NCBI RefSeq assembly: GCF_905404315.1
Contig: NC_066269.1
Span: 372,001 to 436,000 of the forward strand
DNA: 64,000 bases
Direction: 5' to 3'
From: Leptidea sinapis
Taxonomy: Eukaryota > Arthropoda > Insecta > Lepidoptera > Pieridae
This document shows positions 12,201 to 24,200 of this stretch, one piece after another. Position numbers and translations under genes: made by a program. Numbering within the stretch: the stretch's first letter is position 1; each line of letters opens with the position of its first letter. The notes beneath the pieces are model-generated. The model ran no database searches, had not been told where the DNA came from, and saw only the letters and a program-made list of their open reading frames with translations.

Positions 12201-15200
12201 CACACTCAGTACTTAACCATAAAAAGCTAGTTGCCAGTATCACTCGTGAAATGCAAAAACTAATTAAAACGGAATTATACGAACTAACGAGCGCAATTGA
12301 CCATATGAACGGCCAAATTACAGATTTAGAACAAATTATAAGACAGCAAGATGTTACCATAAAATCACTTCTTACCAAAAATATTGAACTGATAAATAGA
12401 AATAAAAATCTAGAACTCCGTCTAGCCGCCGCAGAGCAACAGATTAGTGGTATCGAACAAAAAATGTTGGCTAGTACTATAGAAATAGCAGGCGTTCCAG
12501 AAATCCCTAATATGAGTCTGGATCAAGTAATGCAATGTATAGCTCAAAAACTGGAAGTGGAATCAAATCATGTAAAACTCCTGTTGATTTAATTGTATTA
12601 AAGGAGGTCAACTTAAAAAATAGTACCATCAATTTATATAATATACCAGGCTATAGAATGCACAGTGAGCTTCGCTCTAAACAAAGGGGAGGAGGAATAA
12701 TAGTCTACGTTAAAAATTATCTTAAATTTACAATAATATCCACCAAAACAACAAGCTTTGAGACAGTAACTGGCACGTTAATCGATGCAAATAATCACCC
12801 GGTCACTCTCTGTGCAATATATAGACCACCACACACGGATAAATCAACTTTCATAAACGAATTATCACGAATTTTACGTAATATTAAAACTGATGATGCA
12901 TTCGTGTTAGGTGACACGAATATTAACTTAAAATGTGACCACAGCACAAAAACTAAGAATTTGGACATGCTCTCCGAACTCGGATTAATTATGGGAATAT
13001 CAGATTGCACTAGAATCGAATTAAGATTAAATAAAGTCACAAAAAGTTGAAATGAAATGAAATAAAATGATTTATTTGTATGAATCGTGGTAACATAGTT
13101 GTGAACAATTAATTGGTGTACAGCACAATTCGCCAATATATCGGCATACAAATATTTGATTGTCAATATTGGAATATCATATTTAATTTATACTTATACG
13201 TTCTTAATACACATTACATAGCTTTAATTCAATGATATAATATAAAATAAACATTAGTTTGTAGGTACCTCTCAAAAATTACATTTGAATACTTTTGGCT
13301 AAAGAATTCTTTTAAACTATAAAAGCATTTATCTATTAGCCATAATTTTAATTTTTTATGCATTAATGTTTTAGGCATCTCTCTAATATTCTTTGGAAGG
13401 TGGTTAAATATCCTAATACACATAACATTTGCGTTATTTTGATGAAGCGCTGTTCTACAGTATGGCATCAGAAGGCGAGTTGGATCTCTTAATCCTAATA
13501 TGGAATAGTCCTTTGCTGGTTTATAAAGTTCACCATGTTTTTTAATGAACATACAAATTTCTAATATATATAGACCAGTAAGCGTTAACAGACGGTGCTT
13601 TTTGAATAATGGTCTACACGATTCTAGAGGACTGACATTGCATAAAGCTCTTATACATTTTTTTGTGCCAGAAAAACATTTGAAATATTAGTGTAGTTTT
13701 CCCATAGTATTAACCCGTACCTTAAAACTGACGCAATATAACCGTGGTATGCAGTAAGTGCAGCATTAAAGGATACAGTTTGTCTGAGCCTTCTTAAAGC
13801 GAAAACGAACTTATTTATTTTGCCTGCCACTGTATCACATTGGGCTTTCCAGTTACAATTGCAATTTTTTATTGTGTTTGTTTCTTTAATCGTTTGGTCA
13901 CTGTGTGTTATATTTAGAGATTTATGTATTGTTTTATAATTAGAAAATTGTATATATTTAGTTTTTGTCATATTAGCGAATAAATTATTCTTATTAAACC
14001 ATGTCAATATAGTTTCTAAATTTTTATTAATAGTCATATTATAATTATTTATCGCTTTATGCTCGTCAGGAATAATTATGGATATGTCATCTGCAAATAA
14101 TACACAGTTATAGTCAACCACATCGGGTAAATCATTCAAATAAATTAAAAACAGTAAGGGTCCCATAAGACTTCCTTGGGGAACTCCAAATTTACTAATT
14201 AAATGTACTTGTATGTAGTCATCTCCAGCTTCTCATTTATGTTATTTATTTCTACAATTTGTTGTCTATCGGCTAAATAACTTTCAATCCATTTTAGAGC
14301 AGGGCCTCTTATACCATATTTTTCACATTTATATATTAAGATATGATGATCAACAAAATCGAATGCTTTTGACATATCAAAAAAGGTTGATATTACAGGT
14401 ACAAGTTGCATTGACCATTTGTTTACTCCTCATTCATTTGAATCCGTGTACGGCGACTGTCGATACAGTTCTGGCAGATCATCGTGTTATTGTATTAGCT
14501 TGCGAGTGTCCAGGCATGAACAATATACAGCGTGTTCCAATAAAAAACATCTTTATTATTGTGATAGTGAAACCTTGTAACAAGAATTAAATAAAATAGA
14601 CTGGTCTAGCACAGTAAATATGATATGTCCAAGCAAAATATATAACTTTATAAATTCAGGTTTTCAACATGCGTATACTAAATCCCGCAGACCTAATAAC
14701 GATAAATACAAAGTGAAGAATTTTAAGCAACCATGGATAAAACCGTATATTATTCAATTATCAAATCAAAGGGAAAATATTTTCAAAGAACGGAAAAAAG
14801 ATACATCAAACATGTGTCTTCGTCTTAGATATAATAAAATTCGAAATAAAATAAATAAAATAGTGGAACTAGAGCGAAATAAATTCTATCAAAACAAAAT
14901 TAATATCAATGCAAAAAATCCCAGGGAATTATGGCGGATAATAAATTCTGTTTGTGGTAGAATTTCTCATAGTATTGATGATGTTATATCTAATGCATTT
15001 AATACGGCAAAAGAATCACACTCGAATATTGCAAATCGCTTTGCATGCGAATTTAAGGACGCAGTAAAATTTATACTCCCAACCTGTGACGTCAAATTAT
15101 TAGAACATAAAACTAACAATATTTCTAATGTGAGCTTAAACTTCAGAAAAGCTGGGAAAGAATCAGTAGAGAAAATTATCAGTAACTTGAATAACTCAAA

Positions 15201-18200
15201 AGCTCCCGGTACTGACAGTATAATAATTAAAGATTTGAAATCTATTTCTACCAAAATATCAAGTACAATCTCACATCTTATTAATTGCAGCATTCTAACA
15301 GCAAATTACCCTGACGAATTAAAGCTAAGTTTTATTCGACCCATATATAAAAATGGTAAACAAGATGAAGTAAGTAATTATCGACCCATTTCTATACTAT
15401 CAGCCATCGATAAGGTAGTGGAGAAATACATAAGTGCCTTGATGCAGTCATTTTATTCTAAACATAAAATAATATGTAAGAGTCAATATGGTTTTCAGCC
15501 CAAAAAGAGCACAACATCCCTTCTATCAGATTTTTCGGATACTGTTAACCAATACCTGGATAATAGGAAGCATGTGCTAGCACTATTTATAGATTTCTCC
15601 AGGGATTTTGATACTTTAGATCATGGTTGCTTAATAAACAAATTAGAAGACTTTGGTATAAGAGGTCATCTACTTCACCTGGTGTTAAGTGATCACCGCC
15701 GCCCACATTCTCTTGCAACACCAGAGGAGTCACAAGAGCGTTGCCGGCCTTTATCTGTTCATTCTGACACATGTCTGTTAATAGGTGAAAAGAATGTCAA
15801 AGATGCTCTCGATAAACTTCAAAGCGACTTTGATTTAATCAATAAATGGTGCCATGACAACGGACTTGTCCTAAACGCTAAAAAAACCAAACTAATACAT
15901 ATTCGATCCCCGTACATAAAATCAACAATTAATACTATCCAAATAGTAAAAGCGCATAGTCACATTTGCTTTCACCACAATTTGGACCCTAGTATTTCCA
16001 GCTGTCCTAGAATTGACTCGGTTACTACGCACACATATCTTGGATTAATTATAGACCATTAATTTAACTGGCACCCTCAAATAAATTCAGTTTGTGATAT
16101 GTATTGTGGTAGCTTTCCTCGCAAATATTAAAATAATTAAAAGTAAACGACCTTATAAAATTTTACTGTTGCTTTATAACACATTGGCCGATACAATAGT
16201 AAGTTATGGTATTAGTTCGTACGGTAGAACTTACAAAACGTATTTATATGAGATCGAAATGTTGCAAAACAGAATTTTAAAACAAATTGTTTCAAAAAAC
16301 ATTAAAGAAACTAACCAAAATGATGAGTTCAATTTATTCAAACACTGTAAGGTGCCAGTACAATCTAAATTTTACTACAATATATTAAAAGAACAATGTT
16401 CAATGAGAACATTCTACAAAAATATAATCATGAAACCATTACACGCAAACAAACAAATAAATTTTATAAAACGGTGAAAGCCAAAAATGAATACGGTGAG
16501 AGAACTACAGCATACTTAGTACCCCGCCTACTTAATACAATCAATCCAGAAATAAGAAAAAAGATAAATACAAAAAATATTAAAACAAAATTAAAGTTAT
16601 TCTTTTTAAACAACCTGTATATTGGTCATAACTGTATGTCTTGAGTTGCCTTTCGTTGTCGAAGCCATGATTAGTGCGTAGCGTGATGTGCTATCCGCAA
16701 TTGAGTACTTAACTATTCGTTATAAAGTTGAGTATTCTTTACTAATTAATATATCTAAACAGAAGGTCACTCAAAAAATCAATACATTGCGGTGGCAGGC
16801 CATGCGACTCACCCGTGCTACAATAAGTACTGTTGTTGTTGTACCTACATTTTTTTTTTCGTTTGTATTGTACCTATATTATTAAATTGTGTATTTATAA
16901 TTTAATATTAATATTTATTGTAGGCGATAATAGTATTTCTTCTAACATGCCGGACAAACCTCTGTGGTTTTTGGCCTGTTATATAATAAGAAATTGTAAT
17001 TCTATTTTTCATAATAATAAAAAAAAAATTAACGACTGCTATTCAATATCTAAACGACAATGACGTATGGAATACAGCGTAGTCGTTATATAATATAATC
17101 AAATAAAGTGTTCATTTTCAAACAAATACTAGAGTTATAAAGTAATAAGATAAAAATGGAGATAACCTGAGAATAAGTTGCAAATAAAACTAACTAACTA
17201 ATCTCAGGTCACTCGGGCTCACAAAAAAAAACAAGTTACAAGCTTGCGACAAGTCGTATCTCGTGCTATCACGACCTCTTGTCACACTGACATAGACCAA
17301 ATTTGAATGGTAGCTTGTCTACACTGTACAATATTGGCTGAGAATATAGATTCAAGTCAGTATATCAGTTATTTCAATACGTTTAAGCTTTAGACAATAA
17401 CGGATAACCACCGGCCCCGTATTGACAACAGGCCTACGTGTCCGTTTGGTCTGCTGCTCTTTATATATATCTATGGACCAAAGACTTATACGTTCTTGGT
17501 ATTATCAGTGCGAATTTAACTACATGTAACTCCAACATAAAAATTGAAAATCACATGATTTTTTTGTCTTCTAGAGTTGTTGCGTCACTTATTATCTCTA
17601 AAAAAACTTGTTAATCTGATTCTGTACGTACAATAATCGACGTAACGATTGAAAGCCTACAGTTTAGTTTCTGCATTAACCGTCTTATTAATAAACGCAA
17701 TGAAAAGTTACATGAAGTTTAAAATTACTTCTCCCTGTCATGTAATTCTGTAGTGACAAAGTTAATATAATCTCATTTTTTTTTCAATTGGGAATGATTA
17801 TTTTACATGATCCTAGTAAATATACACAACAAATGTGTTGCGAAATTCAAAAGAATTGTTAACACGTTTGTGTAGTAAAGGTAACATGACTCTTTGTATG
17901 ATACCACAGATTGGGAATCGGGCGACCGCCATCAGGCTATTTAAAATATAAATTTGATTGTACTCAAATAAAAAAAGGGAAGCCCGCTTTTTTTATTGAA
18001 GTATTGAAGACCCCGAAACGGGGCCCATATGTCGGACTCGGGTGTAAACACCCCCTACCGACTAAAAACCTCCTCTGTGCTGATAACCCTGAAGGCTTTT
18101 ACAGCGAAGCCGGGCGGGGGCCTTGGAGGCCGAAAATGTAGCTCACAGGCGCGGGGCGTCTCGGAAGGAGACTCGAACCTCGGACCGCCTGCTCACTACG

Positions 18201-21200
18201 CTGGATGGAGAGAAGATCACTAACGATCTAATATATCTGTTAGTCCAGTGGATTCTAGGTTTGAAGAGACCTCGCACTCGCCGGCGAGTGCGGTGATATA
18301 TGTATGTAAATATGTGTGAGTGTATGTGTGTGACTATTTTTGTGTAGTGTAATTGTAGGTGTGTGAGTGGTGTTAAACGATTACAGGACGAGTACTTTCT
18401 CGTCGGGCTTCTTTCAAAGTGTGTGAATCGTATTATATTAGGTTGTGACCGCTGGAAATCGTCAAAGTGACGAGTGGCAGCGGTTTTATGTACATGGCCG
18501 CGCCTACATCTTCGAGAGCGGTGTGGTTGGTTTGGTGTCGGCGTCGGTGATGGTGTTGTGTCGCGTTCGCGATCGTAATATAGTCGTCCGGGTCGACTAG
18601 TACGTGTCGAGGTCGCCTCTGTTTGTTCAGAATGTGGTCTAGAGGAGTGAAAGCACATGCCTCCCTCACCAAGATATTAGGGTGCTCGGCCACCTTATCA
18701 AAGTAGCGTAGCGATATCTCCTTGAAATTATTACACCTCTCAACTTGTTGTCCCAGGCAACAGTCTCTGGGCGTGGTGTGGGTGGCGCTGGGTGGGCGGT
18801 GCCTCGCCTGGAGCGGCGCCCTGCTGGCCGACGCGCGCCTCGAGGCCGCCGCCGACCCCGCCTCCTCCCCCTCCCCCGCCCCCTCCCCCGCGCCCGCCGA
18901 CGTGCTGGCGCACCCCACGGCGCACCAGAGGGAGCTGCGCCTCGCGGCCGCTGCACCGCTGCATCAGGTAATCATTATTATTACAGGGTGGACCAAAAGT
19001 CCCTTTATAACTGGAATGATAATAAAAAAAAACTAATTACAGTAGATCAAAATTGATTATTGTTTTCGATAGTAAACAAAAGGGGAATTCATTTCTTAAA
19101 AATCACATCAACCATATTATGCAATCCTTCATTATTCTGGCATTGCTGCAATCTAGAGGAATCGGAAATTTTCGATAACAGCTTTACATGTTTCTTTTGA
19201 GATGTTTTGGATTTCAGTGCGAATACGATCCTTTAATTCGTCAAAAGTTACTGAGTTGGTGTCGTAAACTTTAGCTTTAAGATATCCCCAAAGAAAAAAA
19301 TCCATTGGTGATAGATTCGGACTACGAGGCGGCCAGTTAATGTCCCCTCTTTTCGATATCACTTTTGGGCCAAAAATGTCTCGAGCTGCCCTTAACGAGT
19401 CATTACATGTATGACAAGTGGCTCCATCTTGCTGAAACCATGAGCGTATGGACCAATAATGCCTCTTGCTGATAAAGCAGCCTATGGGCTGCTTTATCAG
19501 CTATAGTCACAGTGTGCTGTGACTTTGGGGGAATGCAGGGGCTTTTGATGCTTTAATTTCGGATTAGTGTCACTCCAATAACGACAATTTTGTCTATTAA
19601 CATGCCCATTTAGGTGGAAGTGTGCCTCGTCTAAGAAAAAAATGTTTGTAAAACTGGTGAATCGCTCTACCATTTCGTTCGCAAACTGCAACCTAGTGGC
19701 ATGGTCCTGAGGCCTTTCGATTTTATAGGAATGTAGACTTCAATCTTTCTTGAGAATGCGGTTTAATAATGTTCTTGGCACGTTAAGGACAGCAGACCGC
19801 TTTCGAATTGAAAGTCCAGGTTGGTCACGAACAGACGATTTTACTCGCTCCACGTTTTCGGTGTCCCTCGACGTTCTAGGCCTGCCAGATTGAGGTAAAT
19901 CCATTGTTGAACTCGTCTTTTCAAACTTGAGCACCCATTTTTTAATTAACACACCTGATGGAGCTTGATTTTTGTGTCGTATCTTGTAATGATTGCAAAA
20001 CTTTCGTTGAGCTAAGGTCGCAGAATCGTTGTTTCGATAGTACTCACGTACACAAAACGCACGTTGACTACCGCTGAACGACGCCATGGTACTAAATTCC
20101 CACTGGCCGCTCTTGCAATGCGTAACCCCTCCACCCCCCTCCGCCGCTGCTAGATGCTTTAACCGATTCAAGTGTTAACGGACTTTTGGTCCACCCTGTA
20201 TTTAGTACCTCATTATTATTATTATTTTTCCCAGCATTGCACTTATAGCTACTGGAGTAGACATGAACAAATGGTAAATGTAGAAATTTGTTAACAGATG
20301 CTGGTGGCCTTGGGCGTGGTCTGCTACCGCAAGGCGACCAATCTGAAACGCGCCGTGGTACAAAAACAGAACCAAGATGCTGACCCTGAACGTTCAGACT
20401 CTACTGTTTACTTCCAGGACATGATACTTTGCTCGGAGGACTCTGAGACTGATGATGGTATATTTTTTCCCTCGAATAGCTTTTATTTAAATATCCATAA
20501 ATTATTTTTATACAATTAGAAAGGAATGTTTTTTTTAATTACAACTTATACATAATTCTCGTCCAATGGGTGTGGTTCAGAAGACATTACATGGGGCTTA
20601 TGGTAGCTGAGGTATGATATGAAATTGACCTACCAAGTCACGTTAGTTGGTCAACTTCATGACGGGTGTCGGTGTGCGCGCGCATCGTAAAAATCACTCT
20701 GATAATTTTTCCCTGACGCTCCAAAAACGTATAACTTCAAAGTGTAATAAGTTTGAGATAGCTATAAGAAATTGTTCCAAAAACGAAAACCCACCATTAC
20801 AAAAGAGAACATAAGATAAGTGAATGTACTTAGTTGTTAATTCTAATAAATTATGTTCAAAAGTCTAGAATATATTCGTCGCAAACAATAATAACTCGAG
20901 TTGAAAGCCTTTTCTGATTTGTTACTCCTTGAAACTGTAAAAAGTAAAAAACGAGTGATTTAGCAGATAGTGAGCCGCTGTTCGGGCTGTGGTTCGAGTC
21001 GACGCTGGTGGCGCCCGACGCGGACAGCGGCCTGACGCGGCCCGGGGCGTCTGACGCCAGCGACGCCAACGACAACGTGCGGACGGCCCAGGGCATCGTG
21101 CCCGATAAAGCAGAGCCCTATTCGGTAACAACTTTTTTATAAATTAAATTTCGTTGTTTATTTTTACCTATGACGTAAACACGTTAACGTATCAATTGTT

Positions 21201-24200
21201 TAAATTAAAACTTTAAGATCAAAATTCATCAAATGTTATTTTATTTTAGTTGATTAATTGTTCAAGATTCTAGCTTTTCTCTTCTTAGTTTTTTAATATT
21301 AGTATAGATATACAAATGCTACGAGGTTTTTTCACAGGACGTCCGTACCGGACCGATAGCCTATTAAAGCTGGCGTTCCCGTTATGCCCGTTTAATGTCA
21401 CATAGTAAATGGCACTGTCGATGTCGCGACACTGACAATGATTGTTAATTTTATTTTATTTTATTAGGAAAACAAACAGTATTACATGACATAAATAGTT
21501 TAAAAAAAGTATACATCTATTAACCATTGACAGTTTTCGCATATAAGAAACTATAAGCGTGTTACAAATAATGAACAAAAATACAAAAAGAAACAAACAG
21601 TAATACAATAAAAGTATATTCAAATTCAAAATTCAAATTCAAATATTTTTATTCAAAATAGGATGTGACATCACTTATTGAAAGTCAAAAAAACTACCAC
21701 CCATTCCAAAATGCATGCCTCAGACCTGAGAAGAATGGGCGCAACAAACTCAGCGGGCTTTTATTTTTCATCGAATAAATATGTTTACAAAGTAATATTG
21801 TCCAATTAAACTTATTATTTAATAGCCTGAGGGCGGTCACTCCATTCCCAATCTGTGGTATCATTAAGAAAGTCATTTATGTTATAGTAACCTTTACCAC
21901 ACAAACGTTTTTTAACAATTCTTTTGAATAACGTTATACTTTTGTTTTGAACATTTCTTGGGATCTTGTTGTAAAAGCATATACATCGCCCCACATAAGA
22001 CTTACTAACACGACTTAGCCGAGTAGTAGGCATCATAGGTTTATGTCTAAAAAGTTTGATCCGTGACTTGTGAAAGTAAGACGTGGTTTTGCGCGCTCTA
22101 GCAAATTCACTGTTTTATATATTAAAAATGACGAAAGATACTATAAAATTGACACTCACTGAAATGTTGAAGACATTAGCTTCAATTACAGAAAAGATTT
22201 CAACTCAAACTGCTTTAATTGAAGCCCAAAATAAAAAAATTCAAGATCAACAAATGCTGATTGAAAGCCAAAAGAAGGTACTTGAAGATTTACTTGCCCA
22301 AATAAATACACAAGAAGTAAATTTGTGCGCGGCAAGAGAAAACGTCGTTAGAAAGAGTAGGACAAGATTATCCCTCAGCAGCGCGACATCGAAGAGCTCA
22401 ATGAATACATCGACGCTCACTGATAGAACCCGAAGACTCGCGCAACGTACCAAAAGGCAAGCAGCAGCAGCCGAAGTACAAACTAAACAACGACAATGCT
22501 CTCAAGCGGCAACAGGGTTAAGTGGGAAAGAGCCAACACTAGAACCAGTGGCAACTGTTACTCAACAGACGACTCCTTGTGACAAATCCGACCGAAACGG
22601 GAGTGGTGGGCCACGAAATTTGGTGGTAAGAGCTAAAACGCCAGAATTGGATTCTGTCGAGGATTTGAGTGATGGAAAGTGGGAGCAACCGCGACACCAC
22701 AAGCGTAAATCCAAAACGTCAACTGTTAAAGTAGGAACTGGTAGCAATAATAGTGAACTTCAATCGGTTGAACGTTTGAAATACATTCAAGCTTGGTCAT
22801 TTAAACCAGAAACTACAGAAGCTCAAATCCACAACCACATAAATAAAATTCAACCATCAAGTGAGTATTTTGTTGAAAAAAGAAATATTAAGACCGAAAG
22901 GCACGCCGCTTTTGTTATCGGAATGCCAGAATGTTTATACCCGCTATTAACCGCGCCGACTTCGTGGCCGCCGGGGATCCACTATTCAAACTGGTTTCGA
23001 GCCCGTCCCCGCAGCGAGCGGGGCAACCACTCAGCTTCGGCAATCATCGACAGCCAGTGAGTACTTGCCGCCGGCCGTGGCAACACATGCGACGATCACT
23101 TATGATGCAAGTGTATGTATGACAAACACCACACACAAGAATACCCTGACTCAAAAACGTACTGATTTCGTACTATGTGTACAAAATATTCAATCCCTAA
23201 ATTCTAAAACAGCGACTTGAAGTATTATTGGAAAGTGACCTTAGATGTGATGTGTTAGCAATAACCGAGCATTGGCTAAAAAGTGACGAACTACGTTATG
23301 TGCATATTTGTAACTATACTTTAATATCTAGCTACTGTCGCGCGAACATGGAACGCGGAGGTTCTTGCTTGTTTGTGAAATCACACATAAAAGCAGTAGA
23401 AAACGTAAGGATTTGCAATTTATCGGTGGAACGCGTCTGTGAAATCTCCTCGGTAGAATTAGTAGATTATCAAATTTCAGTTATTTGTTTTTATCGATCC
23501 AATCATCACACGATAAAGGATTCAGACTTTTTAAATGTATTAGAACGAGTACTCAATTTAGTTAATGAAATGGAACTTGATTGTATTATAACTGGCGATG
23601 CCAACATCGACAGCTTGGTGACTAGTCCGGGACGTAAACAACTAGAAGATTTGCTTATCGCTCATAACTTTCATAACGAAGTTACATTTCCTACCCGCGT
23701 TACACCTACCTCTTCGTCGTCAATCGACCACATTTATACAAACATAGTTTGTAAAAACGTGTTGCCAGTAAAATCTAAAATAAGCGACCATTATGCGGTC
23801 ACTGGCTACTTTGAGTGGGAATCACCTACACCTAGCCGTCAGGTATCAGTTGTTAAAAGATGTTACACAACGGCCGCTCGTTATGACTTCATTTATGCCA
23901 TTAATAGTATTGATTGGAATAAGTTATGTGAAAATCAGCCAGACACAAATGACTTTGCGAAAGCTATTATTAATTTAATCATACAAAAAATTGACATATG
24001 CTTCCAGCTTAAAAAAATTCAAACGAAAAAGTATAAAAATTGGATAGATGATAAAATATTTAACTTTAAACTATTGCTTCATGACCTTATTGACATTCGA
24101 GACAAATTCCCAAATGACATCTATATTAAGAGTAAAGTTGACGAATATTCCGATTATTATAATAAATTATTGCGTAACAAGAGGACCTCATTCTATACGC

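Larger units (their letters stand above)
11900..17195 (+). mobile_element. CR1/Jockey-type LINE A, interrupted by a nested LINE
   Basis: Order: PHD-finger ORF1 (11951-12592), endonuclease part of ORF2 (about 12580-13049), nested antisense insertion (13050-14402), rest of ORF2 (14403 to about 16644) and an AT-rich 3' end finishing in an ACTAACTAACTAA tail near 17195. ORF1 joins ORF2 through a deletion near 12580. It fills most of UBR4 intron 9. Not functional. Confidence 0.8.
18984..20198 (-). mobile_element. DD41D (rosa-type) mariner
   Basis: 1,215 bp with perfect 19-bp terminal repeats CAGGGTGGACCAAAAGTCC (18984-19002, inverted at 20180-20198), flanked by the TA target duplication (18982-18983 and 20199-20200). 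The transposase lies on the minus strand. The second and third catalytic aspartates (QQDGATCHT and SPMDFFLWG) are 41 residues apart, the signature of the DD41D group. The element begins 16 nt after the end of UBR4 exon 10. Confidence 0.92.

Noticed and set aside
18433..18964. Long overlapping ORFs on the minus strand and other plus frames across exon 10
   Set aside because: They come from the GC-rich composition (Arg/Gly/Pro runs) and partly from the antisense LINE. The UBR4 frame alone joins exons 9 and 11.
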